From: Candidatus Aminicenantota bacterium
GTDB lineage: Bacteria; Acidobacteriota; Aminicenantia; Aminicenantales; Saccharicenantaceae
NCBI GenBank assembly: GCA_013178315.1
Contig: JABLWX010000011.1
Location: 1 to 42,754, forward strand
DNA length: 42,754 bases
Direction: 5' to 3'
Of this stretch, positions 1 through 7,718 are shown piece after piece. The notes beneath the pieces are model-generated. The model was not told the origin of the DNA, searched no databases, and saw only the letters and a list, made by a program, of their open reading frames with translations. Made by a program: the position numbers and the translations under genes. How positions within the stretch are numbered: position 1 is the first letter of the stretch; each line of letters opens with the position of its first letter.

Positions 1-263
1 AGTTCCTTCAGCAAAAAAGATTCCAGCTCGGTGGCAAACTTTTTCTCCTCTGTTCCGCTCACCAGCACCCGGCAGACGTCCCCCTTCTGGGTATCCGTGG
101 TCAGCAGTGAGATGGCGCTCTTGGCAGCGGCCTTCTTTTGAGTTCTCTGGTTTTCCCAGATTATTTCGCCCTTATATTCCTGGCACTTTTCCTGGATAAA
201 GCTGGCCGGCCGGGCGTGAAGCCCCAGGGGCAGGGGAAATTCAAACCTGAATTCAGCCGCCAA
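1..263 (-). CDS. HPr-domain phosphocarrier, C-terminus outside window (possible multidomain PTS protein)
   Basis: The frame carries an HPr phosphocarrier domain, which passes phosphate from Enzyme I to the PTS sugar permease. The active-site segment GLHARPAS is visible with its histidine at about residue 16, and the regulatory-serine region reads AKSAISLL with the serine at about 49. The best start is a TTG at 261-263, inside the last codons of the IIB gene, preceded by an AAGGAAG Shine-Dalgarno; no ATG exists in this frame. The gene therefore overlaps IIB by 11 nt and is probably translationally coupled to it. A stand-alone HPr ends after about 85-90 residues. Here 87 codons are open to the window edge with no stop, so this could be an HPr at its very end or an HPr fused to Enzyme I and/or IIA. 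No separate IIA gene is visible in the operon, which favours a fusion. The HPr call is sure; the overall architecture is inference. Confidence 0.85.
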   Translation of the reverse strand, partial: MAAEFRFEFPLPLGLHARPASFIQEKCQEYKGEIIWENQRTQKKAAAKSAISLLTTDTQKGDVCRVLVSGTEEKKFATELESFLLKE

Positions 264-564
264 TTTCTTCCTTCACCTTATTTAGTATGGCCTCGGCATT
301 CTTGATGGCTTCCTGTACCGAAAATTCGAATATTTTCTTGCCTTCAAACCTCTCCGGTTTCTGCACGGTTATGCCCACGGCAAAAATGACCGCGGCCGCT
401 TCGTTTATTTCATCCTGTTCCAGCTCGTTTTCAATGCCCATGGCTCCCTGGGTTTCCACTTTTATGGAAAAGCCCATCTTCTTGGCCACGCGCTCGAGCT
501 GCTCGGCTGCCATGTAAGTATGGGCAATCCCGGTGGGACAGGCTGTTACTGCTACCAGCTTCAT
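253..564 (-). CDS. PTS fructose-family IIB component
   Basis: A 103-residue cytoplasmic IIB protein of the fructose PTS family, which accepts phosphate from IIA on a cysteine and hands it to the sugar bound by IIC. The N-terminal motif CPTGIAHTYMAAE, with the phosphorylated Cys at residue 9, is diagnostic. The length matches a stand-alone IIB domain rather than the IIB-IIC fusion seen in enterobacterial FruA. The ATG start is preceded by ACGGAGGTTAAG, a strong ribosome binding site. It lies 108 nt downstream of the IIC gene and overlaps the HPr gene. Substrate could be fructose or another fructose-family PTS sugar such as mannose; the sequence does not settle it. Confidence 0.95.
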   Translation of the reverse strand: MKLVAVTACPTGIAHTYMAAEQLERVAKKMGFSIKVETQGAMGIENELEQDEINEAAAVIFAVGITVQKPERFEGKKIFEFSVQEAIKNAEAILNKVKEEIGG

Positions 565-672
565 CTTAACCTCCGTTTCGGGGCGATTATCATTCTATTC
601 TAATCGCGTCAGCACATATTTTATCACTTCCCGGCAGGTTGAAAATATGAAAGTTAACTTTTCCTCAGGCCG

Positions 673-1704
673 TCAGGCCGCGGCGGCCTCAGCCTTCTTC
701 TTGCTCCGGGCCCGCAGGAAAGTCATAATGCCTGCGACCACAAAGGTTCCAACCAGGATGGCCAGCAAATACATAAAGCGGTTATCCACCACAGGCAGTA
801 CAATCGGTCCGCCGTGCGGGGCATGGTCGCCAACTTTTCCCAGCATGGCTATTACCGCGCCAACGCTCGAGCCGGCCATGATTACCGGAATAACCCGGAG
901 CGGGTCGGCCGCGGCAAACGGTATGGCTCCCTCGGTAATCCCAATCGCTCCCATACCCAGCGCCGCCAGGCCGGCTTCCCTCTCCTGCTCTGTCCAGAGC
1001 TTCCTGTTAATAAGAGTGGCCAGCCCCAGCCCGAGCGGCGGAATGCAGATGGCCGCGGCGCAGGCGCCCATGATGTAATAATTACCCTGCTGGATCATGG
1101 CCGCCCCGAAAAAGAAAGCCACCTTGTTGACCGGGCCGCCCATGTCAAAGGCAATCATCGAGCCGAGAATTATGGCCAGGATGACCTTGTTGCCGGTACC
1201 CATAACTTCAAGCCATTTGGTGATGCTCAGCATCAGGTCATGGATGGGCGCCCCGATTATCCTGTACATGACAAAGCCGATTATCAGGGAGGACACGACC
1301 GGGTAGATGAGAATGGGCATGACCGGCTTGATATAAACCGGGACCTTGATTTTCTTCAGGTAAAAAACCAGGAATCCGGCCAGCAACCCGGAAATGAGTC
1401 CACCCAGGAAACCGGCCCCCACCTGGTTGGCGATGTAGCCACCGACAAATCCCGGGACCAGCCCGGGGCGGTCAGCGATGCCAAAAGCTATGTATCCGGA
1501 AAGGACCGGGATCAGCAGCGAGAAAGCCACTGTTCCGATGTCATTGATCAACTTTAAGAACGGAGCCCGGCTGAAGTCCGGCCCCTGGGAGGTCATCGGG
1601 GCAAAAGCAATGGAAATGGCGATGAGAATACCGCCCGAAGCCACGAAAGGAATGGCATAAGAGACACCCGACAGCAGGTATTGCTTGAACTTACTGACCT
1701 TCAT
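673..1704 (-). CDS. PTS fructose-family IIC permease
   Basis: A 343-residue integral membrane permease that binds and translocates sugar in the fructose PTS family. Many hydrophobic segments are present, together with the family signatures GGPVNK (about residues 189-194) and ITEGAIPFAAADP (about 256-268). The length fits a IIC domain alone, so IIB is encoded separately downstream. It is the first gene of the minus-strand operon: the ATG follows an AAGGA box by 4 nt, and a TTGTAA / TATAAT promoter lies 29-57 nt upstream. The C-terminus ends in a basic and alanine-rich tail. Family assignment is secure; the exact sugar is not. Confidence 0.95.
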   Translation of the reverse strand: MKVSKFKQYLLSGVSYAIPFVASGGILIAISIAFAPMTSQGPDFSRAPFLKLINDIGTVAFSLLIPVLSGYIAFGIADRPGLVPGFVGGYIANQVGAGFLGGLISGLLAGFLVFYLKKIKVPVYIKPVMPILIYPVVSSLIIGFVMYRIIGAPIHDLMLSITKWLEVMGTGNKVILAIILGSMIAFDMGGPVNKVAFFFGAAMIQQGNYYIMGACAAAICIPPLGLGLATLINRKLWTEQEREAGLAALGMGAIGITEGAIPFAAADPLRVIPVIMAGSSVGAVIAMLGKVGDHAPHGGPIVLPVVDNRFMYLLAILVGTFVVAGIMTFLRARSKKKAEAAAA

Positions 1705-1732
1705 GGCATCCTTCTTATGTAAATTTTGTAAA

Positions 1733-1761
1733 ATTATATGAGATAAATGCTAAATTTACAA
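1733..1761 (-). promoter_or_regulatory. Promoter of the fructose-type PTS operon
   Basis: On the minus strand a -35 TTGTAA (1756-1761) and a perfect -10 TATAAT (1733-1738) are separated by exactly 17 nt. The expected transcript would start near 1726, leaving a leader of about 22 nt before the IIC start codon. Confidence 0.65.
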
Positions 1762-1767
1762 ATTAGC
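1749..1767. promoter_or_regulatory. Inverted repeat over the -35 box, candidate operator
   Basis: Arms GCTAAATTT and AAATTAGC face each other with a one-base offset across a 2-nt centre. The repeat covers the -35 element of the PTS promoter, the classic position for a repressor site. Which regulator binds is unknown; no FruR/Cra-like gene is in the window. Confidence 0.4.
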
Positions 1768-1882
1768 ATGTCCCTTGATCATTACATGCAGGCATACTTT
1801 ATTTTCCGTCAAAATATCCCTTTTGATATTCATCTTTTCGAATTACGCTGTTATAATTAATTTGCATTGGGGAGAAAATCAA

Positions 1883-2638
1883 ATGGTAAGTTGGACATTT
1901 TCCGCCTTAATTTCATTCCAAAATGGATATAATTTACAAATTAAGGATAAGCCTTTCACTATCGAGAAACATCCTTTTAAAATAAAAATTGACCAACACC
2001 CAAGTGAAAATGCCTGGCGACTTGATTTAACTTATGAAAATGATATTGAAGATCGAGATCTCGTTATAAATAATGCACGAAATGAAATAAGCAAGATAGT
2101 CAATCTTATTTCTTGGTCTCAAAATATCCCTATTAGAAATTGGAGAATAACATCCATTGTCTTTACTCGCGGGAATAACAAGAGCGTCGAGATAATCAAC
2201 CAACGAATTATCGTATTTGATAATATTATTCTCGCAAAAACTTTGGGAAGCAGCAGCTTAGAGTCTCTCCGCCAAACTATTATGAGGAACTATAACGAAG
2301 AAATAACAGAAATATTATCAATGTATACAGAGGCTCAGTCTGAAACATCTAAACCGCTAAAGTTTTTATTATTCTATAGAATTTTAGAAAAGTTACATGG
2401 TAATCGAAAAGGAGCCGATAACTACATAATAAATTGGCATAATAATAGAAATAAGCCTATTGAAATGAAGGCATCAAGAGGACAAGTTACAATATTTACA
2501 TTTCTTCGAGACAACATCCATCCAAAAGATGAAAGTCGCTATTTCCCGTATAACGAAATTATTAGATATCTTCCGACACTAACCGAGATAGCGCGTCAAA
2601 GTATCGCTGAAAAATATGAAGAGTTGGCCAACATATAA
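1883..2638 (+). CDS. Hypothetical protein, possible HEPN-like C-terminal domain
   Basis: A 251-residue protein I do not recognise with certainty. The open frame extends upstream to 1775, but the ATG at 1883 is preferred because GGGGAG sits just before it and the protein then starts cleanly (MVSWTFSAL). The N-terminal half alternates short beta-like stretches. The C-terminal half is helical, with a YRILEKL helix (about residue 166) and later LRDNIHP, an arrangement reminiscent of HEPN proteins, where a helix with R-x(n)-H follows; here the spacing is R-x3-H rather than the usual R-x4-6-H. No signal peptide or membrane segment is seen. The gene is visibly richer in A+T than everything around it, stands alone, and is convergent with the next gene, which suggests recent acquisition. 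A defence or toxin role would be speculative. Confidence 0.7.
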   Translation: MVSWTFSALISFQNGYNLQIKDKPFTIEKHPFKIKIDQHPSENAWRLDLTYENDIEDRDLVINNARNEISKIVNLISWSQNIPIRNWRITSIVFTRGNNKSVEIINQRIIVFDNIILAKTLGSSSLESLRQTIMRNYNEEITEILSMYTEAQSETSKPLKFLLFYRILEKLHGNRKGADNYIINWHNNRNKPIEMKASRGQVTIFTFLRDNIHPKDESRYFPYNEIIRYLPTLTEIARQSIAEKYEELANI

Positions 2639-2746
2639 TTACATCATATAAGTATTGCCAATATTAAAAGTTCCCATACCATAATAAGAGGAATATGAAA
2701 TATCTACTCTCATATTGAGGATGGTGGTAAACTTTAAGATTGATTA

Positions 2747-2772
2747 GATCAGCATCGGGGTGGCCCCTGATC
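2747..2772. repeat. Imperfect hairpin between convergent genes
   Basis: GATCA and GGGG on the left pair with CCCC and TGATC on the right around a TGG loop, with a 5-nt bulge. It sits between two convergent genes and may help terminate one of them. No U-tract follows on the plus side. Confidence 0.25.
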
Positions 2773-2799
2773 ATTATAGGTTCCTATTCTTAGGTTTTT

Positions 2800-4854
2800 T
2801 TAGAATACGGGAATAACCCTGACCTCGGTTTTGCTTTCTTTTTCAATTGGTAGAAAAATGATCAGGTCTATTCCCTCTAATGTTTTCTTTGTGTCGATTC
2901 GACAATCCCTATTTTCCTGGCCATCCACAATTACTTTGGCTGAAGTAGACTTCCAATTCTTTATGTAAATAGCCGGATTGATGACCGGAGATTTTTTCGA
3001 GCCGGCCAGGATAAAACTTACCGGAACCGGGGTGGCCGAAAGGTTTTCTATCTTATAGCAGCGTTCGCTCTTTTCATATCCAGCGGATTTAAGGTTTCCT
3101 TCTTTGACCGTGAGCTCAGCCGGAAAGGCCCAGGACCTTCCGAACCTGACCAGGTCCTTCAATTCCATCCCGTTCATGCCGTACAGGCCGAACCAGAATT
3201 CCCGGCCCCCGTTTTCGTGAACCACGGGTTCCGAGATGGGAAATCCGATGGTATGAGAAGGCCGGTCAGTCACAATAGTTGTTCTGCCGTCGCAGCGGGC
3301 TTGCCCCACCGGCCAGTGATTGCATCCTCTAACTCCCTCATAGTTTTTAATGTTTTCATAGCGAAGCCACATCTTGTTATCCGGTTCGAAACAGATAAAT
3401 GGCTTGTTCTTCGATTTGAAATTGAATTGTTGAAGGGTGTAACCATAAAACTTATCCCAGTTGAATGGTCCGTAGGGCGCCCTGGCAGGATCTTCGACAA
3501 AGGATACCTTCTTGGTCCGGCCATTATAATCAGCCACCGAGGCAAAATCTTTTTCAACCACCTCGCTGATCATCTGGCCAGGATGCAATAGAACTTCGGA
3601 TTCCTGGAATTGTCTCGGGAACTCGAGCGAACCCGTTTTCCAGGAAACTTTTCTGATGGCGGTCTGGTCTGGATAAATGTAGTAATATTCATCAACCCAG
3701 CACTCCCAGCCAGTCTTCGGGTCACGCCTCCAGGTGTTCTCATTGACGCTAACCGGAGCATACCTCCAGTGAACCACCACCCGGGCCTCGGTGTTCTCAA
3801 TTATCCTGACATGAGAAAACCGGCAATGCCGGTCTTGCATGTGTTCAAAACAGCCCTCTTCATTATTCCAGGCCTCGACACTCTGATCAGCCATCCAGAG
3901 TTCGTTTTCGGAAACCCAGGCCGGACTATACCTGGTACCTCGCCAGAAGACCAACTTAACCGGAGACCTATCAAAGGTTACCACCACGTCGGCTTCATCG
4001 CCCACCGGCCAGAGGTTATCCCAGCCAGGATAGTACTTAAGCGTGGTGTAATATGCTCCAAACCTTTTCGGAATATCGTTAATCGTGGGCAGCCTTCTGG
4101 GCTGGATATCCGGTAGCCGAGTTTCGTGTTGAATAAAAATATTCTTGATTTTTTCGGGAGTTAAAGCTTCGGGATAAACCTTAACTTCGTCTATTATCCC
4201 CTCCAGGCCATAGTAATCAGGCAGGGTGCCAAAAGTCCTGTGGATATCGCTTGGCTTCCTTGGAGAAGCCACCAGGCCCAGCAAAAAATTCCCGATCTGT
4301 CCCTTCATCTCGCCTTTGATTTCAGAAAATGCTTTCCGCTCGCCATTGACATAAATCTCAATCATCTCGTTTGCTCTATATGTTCCAACCAGGTGCATCC
4401 AGGTTCTGAGAGGAACCGTCTCTCTGGCCGAAGTAGCTGACCTCCACTGTTCATCGATGTTGACCTCCATCGACACCTGCCCATAGGGACCAATCTGAAG
4501 CCGATAACCGCCAACATCATCTCTTTCCGTGGTCAGGGCCGGGCACCAGTTCCAGGGATACTCACCCAGGGCCAGCCAGAGCTCCACGGTCAGTTCTTTC
4601 CCCGGAGCAGGCGTCTTGGTTTCTTGAGCCCTCAAGGCCGCGGTAAAACCGTCGAGCCTTAGCCCTTTTCCCTTAATTCCCGGGGCTTCTGAATAATTTC
4701 CCTCAAGTAAATCCCATCTATTCTTAATCTTCTCCAGGACTCGCCCTTTCTGGATTTTTTCAAAATCCCAGTGGACTTCGGGGCTTTGGGCACTTAGGGG
4801 AAGCAGCCCCATCAGAATAAACAGCACGATTGAAATTTCAAGGTGTTTTTTCAT
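2800..4854 (-). CDS. Secreted LamG-domain protein of unknown activity (paralogue A)
   Basis: A 684-residue exported protein. The ATG at 4854 is preferred over the longer frame because a GGAGG box precedes it and a clear signal peptide follows (hydrophobic core, LSAQ cleavage region near residue 22). Residues about 25-240 form a LamG/concanavalin-like fold: a WNWCPAL strand, WMHLVGTY, YVNGERK and the closing IIDEVKVYPEAL. The remaining 440 residues match no family I can name, but are clearly homologous to the gene at 13652-15718. Shared blocks are RFGAYYT-LKYY, FWRGTRYSP, WMADQS, GCFEHM, SHVRIIEN, VVVHWRY and VDEYY. The shared, unusually polar aromatic core suggests an enzyme or carbohydrate-binding beta-sandwich in the cell envelope; that is inference. 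It is followed upstream on the same strand by the serine dehydratase gene. Confidence 0.85.
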   Translation of the reverse strand: MKKHLEISIVLFILMGLLPLSAQSPEVHWDFEKIQKGRVLEKIKNRWDLLEGNYSEAPGIKGKGLRLDGFTAALRAQETKTPAPGKELTVELWLALGEYPWNWCPALTTERDDVGGYRLQIGPYGQVSMEVNIDEQWRSATSARETVPLRTWMHLVGTYRANEMIEIYVNGERKAFSEIKGEMKGQIGNFLLGLVASPRKPSDIHRTFGTLPDYYGLEGIIDEVKVYPEALTPEKIKNIFIQHETRLPDIQPRRLPTINDIPKRFGAYYTTLKYYPGWDNLWPVGDEADVVVTFDRSPVKLVFWRGTRYSPAWVSENELWMADQSVEAWNNEEGCFEHMQDRHCRFSHVRIIENTEARVVVHWRYAPVSVNENTWRRDPKTGWECWVDEYYYIYPDQTAIRKVSWKTGSLEFPRQFQESEVLLHPGQMISEVVEKDFASVADYNGRTKKVSFVEDPARAPYGPFNWDKFYGYTLQQFNFKSKNKPFICFEPDNKMWLRYENIKNYEGVRGCNHWPVGQARCDGRTTIVTDRPSHTIGFPISEPVVHENGGREFWFGLYGMNGMELKDLVRFGRSWAFPAELTVKEGNLKSAGYEKSERCYKIENLSATPVPVSFILAGSKKSPVINPAIYIKNWKSTSAKVIVDGQENRDCRIDTKKTLEGIDLIIFLPIEKESKTEVRVIPVF

Positions 4855-4946
4855 GTGTGGCCTCCGGTTTTTATGACGCCTTACTTCTTTTCTCAATTTA
4901 CGCTAATTGCGAGTAAGCTCTTTTACCTGAAGTACCCGTCTTCTCT

Positions 4947-6500
4947 CTAAAGGTCGTTTTGCCCGAGTTTCAGGGCCGAGGGGCAGACTGCCAGCCCGCC
5001 CAGGGCCGTGCACCTGAGCTCTGGCGGAAGCATTTTTCCAGTGGCATAGACGGCATCTATGGTCTCATCCAGGTTGATGGGGTTCTCATACCCGCCCATG
5101 ATCAGGCCGGCACAGAGAAAAGCATTGGCTGCGCCCAGGGCGTTCCTGGTATGACAGGGAATCTCCACCTTTCCCTGAACCAGGTCGCAGACCGAGCCCA
5201 TTATATTCTGAAAGGCAATGGCCGAGGCATTGGCGGCCTGCCCGGCATTTCCACCATAGGCATCAACAACCGCGGCCGCAGCCATGGCTCCGGCCGCCCC
5301 GATTTCCACCTGGCAGCCAGCCACTTCGGCCGCAAAAGTGGCCCGGCTATCGACTATAACTCCAACTGCCCCGGCGGCCAGAAGCGCCAGCAATACTTTC
5401 TCCAGGCTCATGCCTTCATCCTCAAGAAGGGTTACCAGAACGCCGGGCAGAGTACCAGCCGACCCTCCGGTCGGAGCCGCGCACACCACTCCCCTTTTCC
5501 CGTTGACATGCATCACGGCCATGGCCCTGGCCGCGGCTCTCAGGTAAAGCCCGCCTCCGGGCAGCTTCCCTTCTTTTTCCAGGCGGAATATTTTCCCGGC
5601 CGAAGGCTTCAATAACTGGATTCTTTCGTCCTCAAGCTCCAGCCCGAGATGAACTGCTCTTTGCATAATTTCAAAACGCCTCCTGGCTTCCCGCATCACT
5701 TCTTTTCTGGAAAGCCCGAGGACTTCCGATTCATACTCAAGGGCTAATTCACCGAGGCTTAACCCCCGCTCTCTGGCTAGCCTGACCATGTCGGTGGCAT
5801 TTCTAAAAATGGGTTCTTTCTTAACAACCGGGCAGATGGGCTCAATCTTCCATAGCCTTTTCACTCCAGGCATCCGCCCGATTTCACTCAGGAATTCTGG
5901 TGGGAAGGCCTTCCTGCTTCTGACCGAGAGCAGAACCAGGTTGTTTTTTTTCTGAATACCAGGCTTATCTAATAACCCGGCCATTGTACTCAGCCTGTTT
6001 TCTATTCCTGGAGCGTCTTCCGCGCCGGCCTCTATGGCCAGTTCATAAAAAGTTCCGTTAAAATGAACCTCCCAGTCTTCTATTCTGGTAATCTCAACCG
6101 ACCCCCCGCCCACCGAGGCTGCTCTCAACCTGAGCCTGTCACCCTTCTCAGAAATCAGCTCAATATCTGTGGTGTTCGGATGGGCAGGGTGATCCAGCGG
6201 TCTCACCTTGAACTCAATCTCCAGGCCACCCTTCCGGGCCAGCTCCAGGGCCCGAAAAAAGCGGTCATCGCCAAGCTCTATGCCCATAATTCCGCAGGCA
6301 AATGACAGGTCAGCGGCCTGTTCCCGGTAGGTCCTGGCATAAGAACCACCCGGGTCAAAAGCTATTTCCACCCGTTTCACCTTATCACCGAGCAAGGACC
6401 TGGCAATTTTCCCGATAAAATAGGCGCCGGCAGTGTGGGAACTCGACGGTCCCCTCATCACCGGGCCTATAACCTGGTTGAAAATGCTGATGTCCTTCAT
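4947..6500 (-). CDS. L-serine dehydratase, iron-sulfur type, single chain
   Basis: A 517-residue cytoplasmic enzyme of the iron-sulfur L-serine ammonia-lyase family, converting L-serine to pyruvate and ammonia. The beta-like N-terminal domain begins with GPSSSHTAGA (about residues 18-27), the hallmark of the family. The alpha-like C-terminal domain carries CAAPTGGSAGTLPG, EVAGC, SVCDLV and PCHTRNALGAANAF, which supply the cysteines expected to hold the 4Fe-4S cluster. Both domains are fused, as in enterobacterial SdaA; at 517 residues it is somewhat longer than the usual 450-460. Its ATG overlaps the TGA of the upstream gene (ATGA), so the two are translationally coupled. The cluster is oxygen-sensitive in this family, which fits an anaerobic lifestyle. 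Activity on another beta-hydroxy amino acid cannot be excluded. Confidence 0.9.
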   Translation of the reverse strand: MKDISIFNQVIGPVMRGPSSSHTAGAYFIGKIARSLLGDKVKRVEIAFDPGGSYARTYREQAADLSFACGIMGIELGDDRFFRALELARKGGLEIEFKVRPLDHPAHPNTTDIELISEKGDRLRLRAASVGGGSVEITRIEDWEVHFNGTFYELAIEAGAEDAPGIENRLSTMAGLLDKPGIQKKNNLVLLSVRSRKAFPPEFLSEIGRMPGVKRLWKIEPICPVVKKEPIFRNATDMVRLARERGLSLGELALEYESEVLGLSRKEVMREARRRFEIMQRAVHLGLELEDERIQLLKPSAGKIFRLEKEGKLPGGGLYLRAAARAMAVMHVNGKRGVVCAAPTGGSAGTLPGVLVTLLEDEGMSLEKVLLALLAAGAVGVIVDSRATFAAEVAGCQVEIGAAGAMAAAAVVDAYGGNAGQAANASAIAFQNIMGSVCDLVQGKVEIPCHTRNALGAANAFLCAGLIMGGYENPINLDETIDAVYATGKMLPPELRCTALGGLAVCPSALKLGQNDL

Positions 6501-7492
6501 TGTTCCCCGCCCAGCAGAAAATTCCTGCCCATCTTATTTTCTTCGGCTTTGAGAAAGGCGCCCACCGCCACCACCGCATCCTGGATGGCCAGTCCCACCG
6601 ATTTGAAAACCGTTATTTCATCCGCATTCTGCCGGCCGGGCTTTTCTCCGGCAATCACCTCTCCCAGCTCCGCTTCTACCTTATCCCAGGTTATGACCCC
6701 TTCCTTGACTGGAATGATAATATCCCCGGCTTCTTCCCGGGCTGCCTCCAGGTTGTCCACAAAAACCCGGCTCTTCCTGATGGTCTCGCTGTCAAGTTCC
6801 CGAACTTCAGGTTGAAACGAACCGATGGCCGTAACGTGTGTTCCCGGTCTCAGCCACTCTCCCTTAAAAACCGGCTCCCTGGAATTGGTGGCGGTAATCA
6901 CCACATCGGCCCGGGAAACGGCGCTTTCGGCGTCCCCGGTAATCAGGACCTCAATCCCCAACCTGTTGCCCATTTCCAGGGCAAAATCCTTCTCGCGCGG
7001 ATCACCGAAGCTAACCAGGTAACATTTTTTTACTGGAAGCACGGCGCAGGCCGCTTCCAGCTGGGTCCGGGCCTGGGGTCCGGCTCCAAAAAGGGCAACC
7101 GTGTCGGCCTCTTTTCTTGCCAGGTATCTCAGGGCCACGCCCCCGGCCGCGCCCGTGCGCTGGGCAGTCAGGAAATGGGCATCCAGGATGGCCACCGGGG
7201 TTCCATTTTCCGCCTCAAAAATAATGTTAATTCCTTGCAGAGCCGGATAGCCAAACAGCTGCTGGTTATAAGGGTAAACGGTTATTACCTTGGTAACCAG
7301 GAATTTCTTCCTGTCCTCGATCAGAACCGGCATCATCAGCAGCGACCCGCCATGAAAAGGCGTTGGAATAACTGACCTTGGTGGCATCAGGACTTTTTTC
7401 TGGTGCAGCCAGAGAAAACCCTTTTCCACCAGGTCGATGGCTTCCCCCATGCATAAAAGATTTCTCAGGTCATCCCGGCTTAAAAGGAGCAT
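6497..7492 (-). CDS. Ornithine cyclodeaminase / mu-crystallin family dehydrogenase
   Basis: A 331-residue NAD(P)-dependent enzyme of the ornithine cyclodeaminase/mu-crystallin family, whose members include ornithine and lysine cyclodeaminase, archaeal-type alanine dehydrogenase and ketimine reductases. The Rossmann motif ALFGAGPQARTQLEA is visible at about residues 133-147, with the family's RTGAAGGVALRYL block just before it. The start follows an AGGTAAGG ribosome binding site. It is the first gene of a coupled pair with the serine dehydratase, suggesting amino-acid catabolism in which one enzyme deaminates serine and this one handles another amino or imino acid. The exact substrate cannot be told from sequence alone; ornithine is only one option. 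Confidence 0.85.
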   Translation of the reverse strand: MLLLSRDDLRNLLCMGEAIDLVEKGFLWLHQKKVLMPPRSVIPTPFHGGSLLMMPVLIEDRKKFLVTKVITVYPYNQQLFGYPALQGINIIFEAENGTPVAILDAHFLTAQRTGAAGGVALRYLARKEADTVALFGAGPQARTQLEAACAVLPVKKCYLVSFGDPREKDFALEMGNRLGIEVLITGDAESAVSRADVVITATNSREPVFKGEWLRPGTHVTAIGSFQPEVRELDSETIRKSRVFVDNLEAAREEAGDIIIPVKEGVITWDKVEAELGEVIAGEKPGRQNADEITVFKSVGLAIQDAVVAVGAFLKAEENKMGRNFLLGGEQ

Positions 7493-7718
7493 GCCTTACC
7501 TCTCAGAATCATAACGAAACTAACACTGATCACTGACAATTTTAACCCGTCTTCTTTCTGTACCACCACAACTTTTTAGCTCTTAGACCGATTCCAAGCG
7601 ACGCGGCCAGAAATCGCACGAATCTCAACTTTTTCTGATCGCAAAATCCGCAGCTCAATCAATGGAAAAAATCCCCAGTATGTTTGCCTGTCCGTCCCAT
7701 AAATTTCTTTCCAATTAA

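Noticed and set aside
814..1557. 247-codon open frame on the plus strand opposite the PTS IIC gene
   Set aside because: It is antisense to a clear IIC gene, has low-complexity composition and no ribosome binding site; the open frame follows from codon use on the other strand.
4855..4896. Upstream extension of the LamG paralogue A start
   Set aside because: The added residues are basic and precede the signal peptide, and the Shine-Dalgarno lies inside them, so the start at 4854 is preferred.
7550..7718. Possible feature between the amino-acid gene pair and the fucosidase gene
   Set aside because: No ORF, clear hairpin or promoter pair could be supported.
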